Shown here in pieces: positions 52,177 through 62,260 of a DNA stretch of 64,000 nucleotides. Each line of letters begins with the position of its first letter. Position 1 is the stretch's first letter. Both the position numbers and the translations under genes were made by a program. Origin of the DNA: Marinobacter salicampi (GTDB lineage: Bacteria > Pseudomonadota > Gammaproteobacteria > Pseudomonadales > Oleiphilaceae); NCBI RefSeq assembly GCF_011074795.1, contig NZ_JAAMPF010000018.1, forward strand, positions 372,001 through 436,000, written 5' to 3'. A model generated the notes under the pieces. The model searched no databases. It saw only the letters and a list, made by a program, of their open reading frames with translations, and was not told the origin of the DNA.

Positions 52177-52223
52177 GTCACGCCGGACTCAAATACAACT
52201 TACCCCTGAAGCCGAGGCATAGC

Positions 52224-53693
52224 ATGTCCCTGAAACTGACAGAACCGGAGCTTCTTCGGGAATCCGCCTTCATCAACGGCCAGTGGGTGCAGGCCCGTTC
52301 CGGCGAGACCTTTGCTGTGGTCAATCCGGCCAATGGCGAGCGCCTTGCCAATGTTCCTGACATGGGGGCGGACGAAACCCGGCAGGCGATCGCAGATGCG
52401 GCAGCCGCCTGGCCGGCCTGGCGTTCAACCGTGGCGAAAGAGCGCGCCAATATTCTTCGCAGGTGGTTTGATCTGGTAATGGCGCACCAGGAGGATCTCG
52501 CCCGGTTGATGACCGCAGAGCAGGGTAAACCCCTGGCCGAATCCAGGGGCGAAGTTGCCTACGGTGGCAGTTTTATCGAATGGTTCGCCGAAGAAGCCAA
52601 GCGGGCCTACGGTGATGTCATTCCCGGCCATGGCAGGGACAAGCGCATAATCGTGATCAAGCAACCCATCGGTGTGGTGGCAGCCATTACGCCGTGGAAT
52701 TTCCCGATCGCGATGATCACCCGCAAAGTGGCCCCGGCCCTCGCAGCAGGCTGCCCGGTAGTGGTCAAACCAGCTGAGGACACGCCCTTGTCGGCGCTTG
52801 CGATCACCTATCTGGCGGAGCAGGCAGGGGTTCCCGCTGGCCTAATCAATATTATTACAGCCAGCAAACGTCAGGCAGCAGCGGTGGGCGGTGAGCTTAC
52901 CGCTAACCCGGTGGTGCGCAAGGTTTCCTTCACCGGCTCGACCCCGGTCGGTAAACTGCTGATGCGCCAGGCCAGTGATACCGTAAAAAAGGTCAGTCTG
53001 GAGCTGGGTGGCAACGCCCCGTTCATCGTCTTTGATGATGCCGACCTGGATGCTGCGGTTACCGGCCTGATGGCATCAAAGTATCGCAACACCGGCCAGA
53101 CCTGCGTCTGTGCCAATCGTGTGTACGTCCAGTCCGGCGTGTACGACGCCTTTGTCGGGAAACTGAAAACCGCGGTCAGCAGGCTGGTTGTAGGCGCCGG
53201 TCTGGAAGGCGAAGCCCAGCAAGGCCCGCTGATCAATGGAGCAGCGCTGGAGAAGGTTCAGAGGCACATTGAAGACGCGACCTCCAAGGGTGCCCGCCTT
53301 GCCCTCGGTGGCAAGCCCCATGCCCTGGGCGGAACCTTCTTCGAGCCGACCATCCTGACCGATGCGACCCAGGACATGCTTGTCGCCAGGGAAGAAACCT
53401 TTGGTCCCGTGGCGCCGCTGTTCCGATTTGAGACCGACGACGAGGTCATTGCAATGGCCAATGATTCCGAGTTCGGGCTCGCGGCCTATTTCTACAGCAA
53501 CGATATCAGGCGTATCTGGTACGTGGCGGAGGCCCTTGAGTCCGGGATGGTGGGCATTAACGAGGGCATTATTTCCACTGAAACCGCACCGTTCGGCGGC
53601 GTGAAGGAGAGCGGCCTGGGTCGCGAAGGCTCTCGCTACGGGCTGGACGAGTTCATGGAGTTGAAATACCTTTGCCTTGGTGGCATGCAATAG
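52224..53693 (+). CDS. NAD(P)-dependent aldehyde dehydrogenase, succinate-semialdehyde type
   Basis: 489 residues of the aldehyde dehydrogenase superfamily. Catalytic residues are Glu in LELGGNAPFIVF (near residue 258) and Cys in GQTCVCANRVYV (near residue 292). PWNFPIAMITRKVAPALAAGCPVVVKPAEDTPLSA and FTGSTPVGKLL form the cofactor site, and FGGVKESGLGREGSRYGLDEFME is the C-terminal signature. The overall pattern is closest to GabD-type succinate semialdehyde dehydrogenases. Together with the alcohol dehydrogenase it could turn 4-hydroxybutyrate or 1,4-butanediol into succinate-level acids, but other aldehydes are equally possible. Confidence 0.9.
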   Translation: MSLKLTEPELLRESAFINGQWVQARSGETFAVVNPANGERLANVPDMGADETRQAIADAAAAWPAWRSTVAKERANILRRWFDLVMAHQEDLARLMTAEQGKPLAESRGEVAYGGSFIEWFAEEAKRAYGDVIPGHGRDKRIIVIKQPIGVVAAITPWNFPIAMITRKVAPALAAGCPVVVKPAEDTPLSALAITYLAEQAGVPAGLINIITASKRQAAAVGGELTANPVVRKVSFTGSTPVGKLLMRQASDTVKKVSLELGGNAPFIVFDDADLDAAVTGLMASKYRNTGQTCVCANRVYVQSGVYDAFVGKLKTAVSRLVVGAGLEGEAQQGPLINGAALEKVQRHIEDATSKGARLALGGKPHALGGTFFEPTILTDATQDMLVAREETFGPVAPLFRFETDDEVIAMANDSEFGLAAYFYSNDIRRIWYVAEALESGMVGINEGIISTETAPFGGVKESGLGREGSRYGLDEFMELKYLCLGGMQ

Positions 53694-53752
53694 CCACAGG
53701 CGGTACTGTCTGGAACACCCGATTTTGATAATCGTAGCAAGCGGAGAGAAGT

Positions 53753-54172
53753 GTGCAGCGAGATGATTTTGCCATTCATTACCCGATCACCACCCGGTGG
53801 ATGGATAATGATATCTACGGTCATGTGAATAACGTGACCTACTATTCCTACTTCGATACGACCATCAACCGCTACCTGATCGAGGTTGGCGGCCTGGATA
53901 TCAATAATGCCCCGGTGGTCGGATTCGTGGTCAGCTCCAACTGCCAGTTCCGCAAACCTGTGGCCTATCCGGAGGCACTGGAAGCCGGGCTAAGAGTCAT
54001 CAAGATCGGCAACAGTTCCGTGACCTATGAGCTCGGCCTGTTCAGCGAAGGTAACGTGGACCCGGTGGCGATTGGTCAGGTTGTCCATGTCTTTGTCGAG
54101 CGTGAGCAGAATCGTTCTGCTCCGATCCCGGAAACCATCCGGGCGGCGCTGGAACGTATCCGGGTTCCATAA
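53753..54172 (+). CDS. Hotdog-fold acyl-CoA thioesterase (YbgC/4HBT family)
   Basis: 139 residues. The family motif is RWMDNDIYGHVNNVTYYSYFDT (near residues 15-36), with the catalytic Asp in DNDxxGHVNN, followed by VVSSNCQFRKPVAYPE. Such enzymes hydrolyse short acyl-CoA esters. The start is a GTG at 53753 with GGAGAGAA in front; no ATG is placed better. It is the last gene of the operon, 59 bases after the aldehyde dehydrogenase, followed by a hairpin shared with the convergent purD. Confidence 0.85.
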   Translation: MQRDDFAIHYPITTRWMDNDIYGHVNNVTYYSYFDTTINRYLIEVGGLDINNAPVVGFVVSSNCQFRKPVAYPEALEAGLRVIKIGNSSVTYELGLFSEGNVDPVAIGQVVHVFVEREQNRSAPIPETIRAALERIRVP

Positions 54173-54203
54173 ACCACCTCAGTCGCGCCTGAGCATCAGA
54201 CAG

Positions 54204-54228
54204 AAAAAAGCCCGGCTTAGCCGGGCTG
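54204..54228 (-). terminator. Terminator of the purH-purD operon
   Basis: AGCCCGGC (54210-54217), TTA, GCCGGGCT (54221-54228), followed on the minus strand by a run of six T. On the plus strand a weaker GGTTTG follows, so it may also end the thioesterase transcript. Confidence 0.85.
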
Positions 54229-54253
54229 GTTTGCAGCAGAACTGGCTCAAGCG

Positions 54254-55549
54254 TCAGAGATCGCCTGCCTGTTCCCTGGAAATTGCCCGGTAGGCAATGT
54301 CCTTTCGATAGAAAGAACCTTCCCAATGGATACCCCCGGCAACGCCATAGGCACGCTGCTGGGCTTCGGTTACGGTCCGGCCGAGGGCGGTGGCACAGAG
54401 TACCCGACCACCGTTAGTGAGTGCCTGCTCGCCCTGAAGCCGGGTGCCGGCATGGAATACTTTCTCACCTTCGGTTTCCTGTTCCGGTAGCCCTGAGATA
54501 ACCGCCCCTTTACTGTAGTCGCCAGGGTAGCCACCAGCCGCAATCACCACCCCCACGGCAGCGCGGGGGTCCCAGCGGGATTCGCACTGGTCGAGCTTGC
54601 CGTCAATGGCGGCCAGGCAGAGCTCCACCAGGTCCGACTGCATCCGTAGCATGATCGGCTGGGTTTCCGGGTCACCAAAGCGACAATTGAACTCGATCAC
54701 CTTGGGCGCACCGTCCGGGTCGATCATGAGCCCTGCGTACAGGAAACCGGTGTAGTCATGGCCTTCCTCCGCCATGCCTGTGACCGTGGGGTAGATCACC
54801 TCATCCATGATGCGCCGATGAACGGCATCGGTCACCACCGGAGCGGGGGAGTAGGCACCCATGCCGCCCGTGTTCGGACCCGTGTCACCGTCGCCGACGC
54901 GCTTGTGGTCCTGGGATGTGGCCATGGGCAAAACGTGTTTGCCGTCCACCATGACGATGAAGCTGGCCTCTTCGCCCTCCAGGAATTCCTCAATCACAAC
55001 ACGGCTGCCGGCATCGCCAAAGCTGTTTCCAGACAGCATGTCCCGGATGGCGTCTTCTGCTTCCGCGAGAGTCATGGCGACAATCACGCCCTTGCCCGCA
55101 GCCAGGCCGTCGGCTTTGACCACAATCGGGGCCCCTTGCTGACGCACGTAAGTCAGGGCCTGATCCACATCAGTAAAGTTGCCGTAGCCGGCGGTCGGAA
55201 TATTCTGACGGGCCAGGAAGTCCTTGGTGAAGGCTTTCGAGCCTTCCAGCTGAGCAGCACCTTTCGAGGGGCCAAACACAGCCAGTCCGCGCGCCCGGAA
55301 CAGGTCAACAATGCCTGCTACCAGGGGAGCCTCGGGACCAACGATGGTCAGCCCCACATCGTGGGAGGAGGCGAAGTCAGCAAGGCCCTCCAGATTCATC
55401 ACATCAATGGCGACGTTCTCAAGCCCCGGTTCCAGGGCTGTGCCAGCATTACCCGGCGCCACGAAAACCCGGTCGGCAAGAGGTGACCGGGCCGCTTTCC
55501 AGGCCAGTGCATGCTCGCGACCGCCATTACCAATTACAAGAATGTTCAT
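54254..55549 (-). CDS. purD: Phosphoribosylamine-glycine ligase
   Basis: 431 residues. It joins glycine to phosphoribosylamine with ATP, the second step of purine synthesis. The N-terminus MNILVIGNGGREHALAWK is diagnostic. The ATP-grasp domain carries VVKADGLAAGKGVIVA, GEEASFIVMVDGKHVLPMATSQDHKRVGDGDTGPNTGGMGAYSPAP and VIEFNCRFGDPETQPIM. I chose the ATG at 55549 because the conserved start lies there and AGGAAAGCC precedes it. It follows purH on the same strand with a 20-base gap, a common purine operon. Confidence 0.96.
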   Translation of the reverse strand: MNILVIGNGGREHALAWKAARSPLADRVFVAPGNAGTALEPGLENVAIDVMNLEGLADFASSHDVGLTIVGPEAPLVAGIVDLFRARGLAVFGPSKGAAQLEGSKAFTKDFLARQNIPTAGYGNFTDVDQALTYVRQQGAPIVVKADGLAAGKGVIVAMTLAEAEDAIRDMLSGNSFGDAGSRVVIEEFLEGEEASFIVMVDGKHVLPMATSQDHKRVGDGDTGPNTGGMGAYSPAPVVTDAVHRRIMDEVIYPTVTGMAEEGHDYTGFLYAGLMIDPDGAPKVIEFNCRFGDPETQPIMLRMQSDLVELCLAAIDGKLDQCESRWDPRAAVGVVIAAGGYPGDYSKGAVISGLPEQETEGEKVFHAGTRLQGEQALTNGGRVLCATALGRTVTEAQQRAYGVAGGIHWEGSFYRKDIAYRAISREQAGDL

Positions 55550-55569
55550 GATGGCTTTCCTGGTTAGGC

Positions 55570-57150
55570 TCAATGGCGGAAATGGCGCATGCCGGTGAAG
55601 ACCATCGCTATGCCGTGTTCATTGGCAGCGTCGATGACTTCCTGGTCACGCATGGAACCGCCGGGCTGGATAACCGCCGTGATACCAGCGGCGGCCGCGG
55701 CGTCAATACCATCACGGAACGGGAAGAAGGCATCCGACGACATCACCGAGCCTTTGACCTCCAGGCCTTCGTCAGCAGCCTTGATGCCGGCGATCCGCGC
55801 GCTGTAGACTCGGCTCATCTGGCCGGCACCTATGCCGATGGTGCGGCCGGCCCGGGCATAGACGATGGCGTTGGACTTGACGTATTTGGCCACTTCCCAG
55901 GCAAACAGCAGGTCATTGAGTTCCGCTTCGGTTGGGTGGCGGTCGGTCACGACCTTGACGTCTGCCATGGCGACCATGCCCAGGTCCCGATCCTGGACCA
56001 GGAGCCCTCCGGTCACCCGCTTGAAGTCCATGGTGGGGGCTCGCTCACCATCGAATTGGCCACAGGCCAGGAGGCGTACGTTTTTCTTGGCCGCCACCAG
56101 CTCTGCAGCTTCAGGAGCAACAGAAGGCGCAATGATGACTTCCACAAACTGGCGGTCAACAATGGCCTTGGCGGTCCTTGCGTCCAGTTCCCGGTTGAAG
56201 GCAATGATGCCTCCGAAAGCCGAGGTAGGGTCAGTGGCAAACGCCAGATCATAGGCCTGGTGGATATCAGCACCGATGGCAACACCGCAGGGGTTGGCGT
56301 GTTTGACGATCACACAGGCGGGGTCGGCAAACGGCTTTACGCATTCCAGGGCCGCGTCGGTATCCGCCACGTTATTGTAGGACAGGGCTTTGCCCTGCAG
56401 TTGCCGGGCGGTGGCCACGCAGGCTTCACGCGGAGAGCGTTCGGCGTAGAAGGCGGCCCGCTGGTGGGGGTTCTCGCCGTAGCGCATGTCCTGCACTTTC
56501 ACGAACTGGCTGTTGAAGGTGCGCGGGAAATCAGGATTGGCATTGTCCTGCGTACGTCCGCCAAGGTAATTGGCGATGGCACCGTCATAGCCGGCGGTGT
56601 GTTCAAAGGCTTTGACAGCCAGATCGAAGCGGGTCTGGTAGCTGATTCCGGTTTTATTGGCGGCGAGTTCTATCAGGACCCCGCCATAGTCCGAAGCATT
56701 GACCACGATAGCGACGTCGTTGTGGTTCTTGGCCGCAGCCCGGACCATGGTGGGACCACCAATGTCGATGTTTTCAATGGCGGTCGCCAGGTCACAGGCC
56801 GGGTCGGCGACAGCGGCTTCGAACGGGTAGAGGTTCACCACGACCATGTCGATGGGCGCAATCTGGTGTTCGGCCATGATCGCATCGTCCTTGCCCCGGC
56901 GCCCCAGAATGCCCCCGTGGATCTTGGGATGCAGGGTTTTGACCCGGCCATCCATCATCTCGGGAAACCCGGTGTGGTCGCTGACCTCGGTCACGGCTAT
57001 GTCGCTTTCCTTCAGCAGGCGGAAGGTGCCCCCGGTGGAAAGAAGTTCAATGCCAAGCTGACTGAGCGCACGGGCGAAGTCGACGATGCCGGTCTTGTCC
57101 GAAACACTGATAAGAGCCCGACGAACGGGAGTGTTTGCCTGATTTGCCAT
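55570..57150 (-). CDS. purH: Bifunctional AICAR transformylase/IMP cyclohydrolase
   Basis: 526 residues, the normal length. It catalyses the last two steps of IMP synthesis. The N-terminal cyclohydrolase part has [26 protein letters not shown] and [14 protein letters not shown]. The transformylase part has [45 protein letters not shown] (catalytic Lys-His), [12 protein letters not shown] and the C-terminal [10 protein letters not shown]. The gene lies downstream of fis, with an 85-base gap containing a GGCCTC/GAGGCC hairpin, and heads the purH-purD operon. Confidence 0.96.
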   Translation of the reverse strand: MANQANTPVRRALISVSDKTGIVDFARALSQLGIELLSTGGTFRLLKESDIAVTEVSDHTGFPEMMDGRVKTLHPKIHGGILGRRGKDDAIMAEHQIAPIDMVVVNLYPFEAAVADPACDLATAIENIDIGGPTMVRAAAKNHNDVAIVVNASDYGGVLIELAANKTGISYQTRFDLAVKAFEHTAGYDGAIANYLGGRTQDNANPDFPRTFNSQFVKVQDMRYGENPHQRAAFYAERSPREACVATARQLQGKALSYNNVADTDAALECVKPFADPACVIVKHANPCGVAIGADIHQAYDLAFATDPTSAFGGIIAFNRELDARTAKAIVDRQFVEVIIAPSVAPEAAELVAAKKNVRLLACGQFDGERAPTMDFKRVTGGLLVQDRDLGMVAMADVKVVTDRHPTEAELNDLLFAWEVAKYVKSNAIVYARAGRTIGIGAGQMSRVYSARIAGIKAADEGLEVKGSVMSSDAFFPFRDGIDAAAAAGITAVIQPGGSMRDQEVIDAANEHGIAMVFTGMRHFRH

Positions 57151-57235
57151 GAGTCACTTTTCGCTGCATAGGAAACGAATGAAGGCCTCGCCAGATAATG
57201 TCCGGGAGGCCCTCCTGAAGCTTCGGGTTACCAGA

Positions 57236-57553
57236 TTATAGCAAACCGTACTGTTTGAGTTTCTTGCGCAAAGTGCCCCGGTTAAGGCCCAGCATGGTGG
57301 ATGCCTTGGTCTGGTTGTTGCGGGTGTATTTCATCACCTGCTCAAGCAGGGGGGCTTCCACCTCTGAGAGCACCAGTTGATAGACTTCCGTTACCGGGGC
57401 GCCATCAAGCTGGGTCAGGTAGTTCTTCAGGGCAACTTCGACGCTGTCCCGCAAAGTGACAGTGCTGCCGCTGCTGTTCACCGTCTGCAGTTGGTGAACG
57501 TCATCGTTTGCCGGTTGGGCCATGTTTTCGTTTGCCAGTGTCTCAGCCGTCAT
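57236..57553 (-). CDS. fis: Nucleoid-associated regulator Fis
   Basis: 105 residues, compared with 98 in E. coli. Fis binds and bends DNA and adjusts rRNA, tRNA and growth-phase gene expression. The C-terminal helix-turn-helix is intact: [33 protein letters not shown]. The N-terminal part carries [18 protein letters not shown]. The ATG at 57553 overlaps the dusB stop by four bases (ATGA), which fixes the start and gives the dusB-fis operon known from enterics. A longer upstream frame is the shadow of dusB. Confidence 0.95.
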   Translation of the reverse strand: MTAETLANENMAQPANDDVHQLQTVNSSGSTVTLRDSVEVALKNYLTQLDGAPVTEVYQLVLSEVEAPLLEQVMKYTRNNQTKASTMLGLNRGTLRKKLKQYGLL

Positions 57554-58548
57554 GCTGCGAATACCTCTCCATTTCGTAAGCCTGCAAAGTACTGTTGAAT
57601 GCTCTTCTTTTGCTCCAGCGCGTGTTCGATGGCGTTGAAGCGTTTTCTGAACTCTCTGTCCTGATCGTGGCACTGGAGATACCAGCCCACGTGTTTTCTC
57701 GCGATACGGGCACCCATGTGCTCTCCATAGAAGCCGTGGAGAGCCTCCAGGTGCTCGTCAAGAATCTTTTCCACTTCGTCCAGCGACGGTGGCTCAAGCG
57801 TTCTGCCGGTTTCCAGAAAGTGCAGGATCTCCCGGAAGATCCAGGGACTGCCCTGGGCGGCACGACCAATGAGCAGACCGTCAGCCCCGGTATGGTCCAG
57901 CACATGGCGGGCCATTTGGGGCGAGTCAATATCGCCGTTGGCGAAAACAGGAATACTCACCCGCGATTTCACCTCGGCAATGGTGTCGTACTCTGCCTTG
58001 CCTTGATAGGCATCGGCCCGGGTGCGGCCATGAATGGCCAGGGCCTGGATGCCAGCGTCTTCAGCCATCCGTGCAATGGTAACGGCATTACGATTATCGT
58101 GATCCCAGCCGGTGCGCATTTTCAGGGTCACCGGCACATCCACTGCACGCACCACGGCCTCGAGTATGCTTTTGACCAGGGGCTCATCCTTCATCAGGGC
58201 CGAGCCGGCGGCCTTGTTGCAGACTTTTTTGGCAGGGCAGCCCATGTTGATGTCAATGATCTGGGCCCCATGCCGGGCGTTGGCACGGGCCGCATGGGCC
58301 AGCATGTCTGCATCACCGCCGGCAATCTGCACTGAGCGGGGTTCCGGCTCGCCTGTATGGTCCAGCCTGAGCTTTGATTTGCGGGTATGCCAGAGGCTGC
58401 TGTCCGCGGTCACCATTTCCGACACCGCAAGGCCTGCCCCCAGGCGCCGACACAGCAAGCGAAAAGGGCGGTCCGTAACCCCGGCCATGGGCGCGACGAT
58501 TAACGGATTGGGGAGCGTGTAAGGCCCGATGTGTGCCGTAGGTACCAT
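57550..58548 (-). CDS. dusB: tRNA-dihydrouridine synthase B
   Basis: 332 residues. A flavoprotein that reduces specific uridines in the tRNA D-loop using NADPH. The N-terminus [24 protein letters not shown] is the flavin-binding barrel start. [21 protein letters not shown] carries the catalytic Cys. [28 protein letters not shown] and FANGDIDS follow in order, ending in [21 protein letters not shown]. It is the first gene of the dusB-fis unit. The 170 bases before it include a GC-rich palindrome (58617-58629) that may matter for fis control. Confidence 0.95.
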   Translation of the reverse strand: MVPTAHIGPYTLPNPLIVAPMAGVTDRPFRLLCRRLGAGLAVSEMVTADSSLWHTRKSKLRLDHTGEPEPRSVQIAGGDADMLAHAARANARHGAQIIDINMGCPAKKVCNKAAGSALMKDEPLVKSILEAVVRAVDVPVTLKMRTGWDHDNRNAVTIARMAEDAGIQALAIHGRTRADAYQGKAEYDTIAEVKSRVSIPVFANGDIDSPQMARHVLDHTGADGLLIGRAAQGSPWIFREILHFLETGRTLEPPSLDEVEKILDEHLEALHGFYGEHMGARIARKHVGWYLQCHDQDREFRKRFNAIEHALEQKKSIQQYFAGLRNGEVFAA

Positions 58549-58616
58549 TGATTCCGTTCCGTGTTACAGCTGGTCGATAAATGATCACCAGATGACAAGG
58601 GGCGATAATGATACCG

Positions 58617-58629
58617 CCGGGGACCCCGG
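58617..58629. promoter_or_regulatory. GC-rich palindrome upstream of dusB-fis
   Basis: CCGGGG-A-CCCCGG (58617-58629), 69 bases before the dusB start. No T run follows. The one-base centre suits a protein-binding site more than an RNA hairpin. Confidence 0.3.
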
Positions 58630-58719
58630 TAATGAAGAGCAAAGAGGATGAAAAAATTGATTATTTTTCGTGCTTGTTGGTTGACTTTTGCGCGAACGGA
58701 GGCCGCGCGGCAACCTCTC

Positions 58720-59937
58720 TTACCTGGGCCGGAAGCTGATATTGTAGTTGACCGCGTCGCGGCCGGGGTCTCGGATGTTGATGGCAATGCGTACCGGCGT
58801 ATCCGGAGGCATGGCCTCCATATCCTGGGCATCACCGGCCAGATAGTCCTCGGGCGAAAAGACGCTTTGCGCAACCACATCCCCGTTAAGATTGGAAAAG
58901 GTCAGGCCAATCGCAGGGAAAGGCTGTTCAAAGGCCGCTTCGTTGACTATCACGGCGTCGACAATCAGTGCGTTGCGGTCTTCCGGGTCGGTCCTGACCA
59001 CCAGCTTACGGCTCTGGATCTGGTCAATCGCTGACAGGGGTTCCAGCTCGCATCCCACCAGGTCACAGGCTTTTTCGTAGATGGGCCGGAGCTCGGGCTG
59101 TGCTGACAGGCGATCGAACTGGAAATAGCTCACCTGTGCGATCAGGGTCGCCAGCAACGCAAGAATCACCAGACTCCAGACTGTTTTGCGGAGCCATCCC
59201 CTCGACGGTGACTTGCCGACGGCAATGGGCTCGTAGCTCAGGTTCCGGTAGGTCTCTGCCGTCGCACGGGGCTCTGCTGCCAGGCTGGGTTCGCTGGCCG
59301 CATCCAGATCGGATCCAGGTTCCTCTGGCACGGGCTGGTCCGGATCAGGTGCCAGTTCAAATGCGGGCTTTTGGGGCTCCTGGGTGCCTGAACCCGGGAA
59401 CTCCTCAGCCTGGTAACCAATTTGCCCAGGCTTGTCGGCCTGCGGCTCCAGGTCAGGCTCGTCAGCTGGTGATTCAGGCTCTTGCGGTTTATGTGGCGGA
59501 AACGATCTGCTCGGTGGTGACTCTTCGGAGAGAATGGCTTCCGCCCAGCTCTCGTCTATATTTTCGCTGTGATCATCGTCGTCGGGCGCGTCGAAGCCAC
59601 TGGTCGTTTTCTCTTCGAAAGAGCGAAAACTGTCGCTCAGCTCGTCGTCGGAAAAGGTGGACTGATTACCTGCATAACTGCCCTCGGTGGCATCCTCGTC
59701 AGGGTTGTCCTGGAAGACAAAGTCCTCCTCCGTTGCGTCCGCTGAATCGGTTCCAATAGGAGATGCCGGAGCCGCTGCCGGCTTGCCGCCATCCTTTTCC
59801 TGGTGCTCGATGGCATTGAACACTTCCATGCAATTGCCGCATCGCACCTTGCCTTTGGCAATGCCTAGCTGCTCATTGGTTACCCGGAAACGGGTGGCGC
59901 AATGAGGGCAGCGGGTTAACAGGGTGCTTTCGGTCAT
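58720..59937 (-). CDS. Zinc-ribbon (MJ0042) and DUF3426 membrane protein
   Basis: 405 residues. An N-terminal zinc ribbon has two CxxC pairs, CPHC near residue 9 and CGNC near residue 33. A long acidic, proline-rich, low-complexity region follows (about 50-240), then one membrane helix (about 254-275) and a C-terminal DUF3426 domain with IDQIQSRKLVVRTDPEDRNAL and ending FRPR. The ribbon would be in the cytoplasm and DUF3426 in the periplasm. The gene is commonly found next to prmA in gammaproteobacteria, as here. Its function is not established. AGGA precedes the ATG. Confidence 0.88.
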   Translation of the reverse strand: MTESTLLTRCPHCATRFRVTNEQLGIAKGKVRCGNCMEVFNAIEHQEKDGGKPAAAPASPIGTDSADATEEDFVFQDNPDEDATEGSYAGNQSTFSDDELSDSFRSFEEKTTSGFDAPDDDDHSENIDESWAEAILSEESPPSRSFPPHKPQEPESPADEPDLEPQADKPGQIGYQAEEFPGSGTQEPQKPAFELAPDPDQPVPEEPGSDLDAASEPSLAAEPRATAETYRNLSYEPIAVGKSPSRGWLRKTVWSLVILALLATLIAQVSYFQFDRLSAQPELRPIYEKACDLVGCELEPLSAIDQIQSRKLVVRTDPEDRNALIVDAVIVNEAAFEQPFPAIGLTFSNLNGDVVAQSVFSPEDYLAGDAQDMEAMPPDTPVRIAINIRDPGRDAVNYNISFRPR

Positions 59938-60000
59938 CCGTAAATCCTGTGGAAGGGCAATGCCATGAGTCAGGGAGTTTAGTCGCTCAGGCTCTGTTCG

Positions 60001-60897
60001 TCATCTGTCTCTGCGTCGCCCTGTGAGGCGGACCCATTCTTCGCGCTGTTCCGGCTCATCCATGACAAACCAGGGCTCGTAGGCGGCCATGACTTCCCGG
60101 GCCTGATTCGACAGAATCCCTGACAGTACAAGGTCACCGCCCGGGAAGACCCGTGACGCCAGTTTGGGGGCCAGAGAAATCAATGGTTGGGCCAGAATAT
60201 TGGCCAGCATGATATCAGCCTGTACCTCCGGTTCGTCGCCGGGCAGATAAAGTTCGAGCTGGTGCTCGGGCACGTTATTACGGCGAGCGTTTTCACGGCT
60301 GGCCTCCAGGGCCTGCGGGTCGGTGTCCACCCCTATGACATGGCGGGCGTTGAGCAACAAGGCCGCGAGGCCCAATATGCCTGAGCCACAACCGTAGTCG
60401 ATTACCTGCCGGCCGGCGATCGGGTGGCCATCCAGCCACTCAAGGCAAAGGGCTGTGGTCGGGTGGGTGCCGGTGCCGAAAGCCAGGCCCGGATCGAGAA
60501 GTAAATTGGCGGCATCCGGATCGGGTGCGTCACTCCAGCTGGGGACGATCCAGAGCCGCTCCCCGAATTGCAGGGGCTTGAAGTCTTCCATCCAGGCCCG
60601 CTCCCAGTCCTTGTCTTCAACCAGGGTAACGTCGATGTCAGGCAGCGACTGCTGGGTCTGGCGGTGCCAGGCATCGCGGATTTCGCTGCACAACTGTGCA
60701 ATGTCGCGGTCGGACTCGAACAGGCCCGTCACCCGGGTCTCATGCCACAGGGGCGTTGTGCCTGGATCCGGTTCGTAAAGGGGTTGGTCAGCGCCGTCTT
60801 CCATGGAGACTGCGTTGGCGCCCATCTCCATCAGAAGATCCTCGAGCTGATCGGCGTTGTCCGGATCAGCCGGGATCTGTAGTTGAATCCACGGCAT
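60001..60897 (-). CDS. prmA: Ribosomal protein L11 methyltransferase
   Basis: 298 residues. It methylates several amino groups of ribosomal protein L11 with S-adenosylmethionine. The N-terminus is the L11-binding domain (MPWIQLQIPADPDNADQLEDLLMEMGANAVS). The methyltransferase domain has LDPGLAFGTGTHPTTALCLEWLD (near residues 132-154), then VIDYGCGSGILGLAALLL and the NPP-type position read as MLANILAQPLISLAP. The ATG abuts the accC stop with no gap, so expression is coupled to accBC. Confidence 0.95.
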   Translation of the reverse strand: MPWIQLQIPADPDNADQLEDLLMEMGANAVSMEDGADQPLYEPDPGTTPLWHETRVTGLFESDRDIAQLCSEIRDAWHRQTQQSLPDIDVTLVEDKDWERAWMEDFKPLQFGERLWIVPSWSDAPDPDAANLLLDPGLAFGTGTHPTTALCLEWLDGHPIAGRQVIDYGCGSGILGLAALLLNARHVIGVDTDPQALEASRENARRNNVPEHQLELYLPGDEPEVQADIMLANILAQPLISLAPKLASRVFPGGDLVLSGILSNQAREVMAAYEPWFVMDEPEQREEWVRLTGRRRDR

Positions 60898-62247
60898 TCA
60901 TTGACCCCGTAAGAGCTTTTCCAGGTAGTGAATGGTGAAGTCTACCTGCTTGAAGCCACCGTCCCGAATCAGGTTGCGGTGCAGTGGCTGGTTGGTCTTG
61001 ATGCCTTCAACAAGAAGCTCATCAAGGGCGTTTTTCATGCGCCGGCGGGCGATCTCCCGGTCGTCCCCCCAGGTGATCAGCTTGCCGATCAGGGAATCGT
61101 AGAACGGGGGCACGGTATAGCCGCTGTAGAGATGGGAATCAACGCGAACCCCATTGCCGCCCGGGGCGTGATAGTGCTTCACGGTGCCGGGGCTCGGAGC
61201 GAAGGTCTTGGGGTCTTCGGCGTTGATCCGGCACTCCATGGCGTGGCCGGAAATCTTGATATCCTCCTGGCTGTACTGAAGCGGCAGCCCACTGGCAATT
61301 CTCAGTTGCTCACGAACAATGTCGACGCCCGTCACCATTTCCGATACCGGGTGCTCTACCTGAACGCGGGTGTTCATCTCGATAAAATAGAAGTTGCCGT
61401 CCTGGTACAGAAACTCGAAAGTACCTGCGCCCACATAGCCGATCTCCTTGCAGGCATCGACACAGGCCTTGAGGGTTTTCGCCCGGGCGTCCGGATCAAT
61501 GTTGGGCGCTGGCGCTTCTTCCAGGACTTTCTGGTGGCGACGCTGCATGGAGCAGTCGCGGTCGCCCAGGTGAATGCAGTTGCCGTGAGTGTCCGCAAGC
61601 ACCTGGACTTCCACATGACGCGGCCGCTCCAGGTACTTTTCAAGATACACGGTTTCATCACCAAAGGCGGTACGGGCTTCGGTCTGGGTAATCTGGATGC
61701 TCTTGAGCAGTGCAGCCTCGGTGTGAACAACCTGCATACCACGACCGCCGCCACCGGACGCAGCCTTGATGATAACCGGGTAGCCGATGCGTCGGGCAAC
61801 CTTGAGGGTGCGCTCGTCGTCATTGGTGACAGGACCATCTGATCCTGGCACGGTTGGAACCCCGGCCTTGATCATGGAATTGATGGCCGAGACCTTGTTG
61901 CCCATCAGGCGAATCACATCGGCAGGGGGGCCGATGAACCGGAAGCCGGATTTTTCCACCTGCTCGGCAAAATCGGCGTTCTCGGCAAGGAAACCGTAGC
62001 CCGGGTGGATGCCGACTGAGTCGGTCACTTCAGCCGCACTGATAATGGCAGGCACGTTCAGGTAGCTGTCGGTGGCGCTGTTGGGTCCTATACAGACGGA
62101 TTCATCCGCAAGCCGTACATGCATCAGCTCCCGGTCGACCTGGGAATGGACCGCAACGGTACGAATGCCCAGTTCCTTGCAGGCTCGGAGTATCCGGAGT
62201 GCTATCTCACCCCGGTTGGCTATCAGCACTTTCTCGATCATGGCCAT
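60898..62247 (-). CDS. accC: Acetyl-CoA carboxylase, biotin carboxylase subunit
   Basis: 449 residues. It carboxylates biotin on AccB using ATP and bicarbonate, the first committed step of fatty acid synthesis. The N-terminus [19 protein letters not shown] is canonical. The ATP-grasp domain has [55 protein letters not shown] and [21 protein letters not shown] second ATG at 62241 gives the canonical 447-residue start; neither has a clear binding site. It follows accB by about 13 bases. Confidence 0.96.
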   Translation of the reverse strand: MAMIEKVLIANRGEIALRILRACKELGIRTVAVHSQVDRELMHVRLADESVCIGPNSATDSYLNVPAIISAAEVTDSVGIHPGYGFLAENADFAEQVEKSGFRFIGPPADVIRLMGNKVSAINSMIKAGVPTVPGSDGPVTNDDERTLKVARRIGYPVIIKAASGGGGRGMQVVHTEAALLKSIQITQTEARTAFGDETVYLEKYLERPRHVEVQVLADTHGNCIHLGDRDCSMQRRHQKVLEEAPAPNIDPDARAKTLKACVDACKEIGYVGAGTFEFLYQDGNFYFIEMNTRVQVEHPVSEMVTGVDIVREQLRIASGLPLQYSQEDIKISGHAMECRINAEDPKTFAPSPGTVKHYHAPGGNGVRVDSHLYSGYTVPPFYDSLIGKLITWGDDREIARRRMKNALDELLVEGIKTNQPLHRNLIRDGGFKQVDFTIHYLEKLLRGQ

Positions 62248-62260
62248 GGGTCAGTTACAC

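Noticed and set aside
55573..57171. 532-codon open frame on the plus strand opposite purH
   Set aside because: The minus-strand purH has every family motif; the plus-strand frame is low-complexity, Gly/His/Val-rich and matches no family I know. It is a shadow of GC-rich codon use.
57184..57211. GGCCTC/GAGGCC hairpin between fis and purH as a terminator
   Set aside because: The stem is short, the loop long and there is no T run. A purine-regulated leader is possible but I see no PurR site or riboswitch core.
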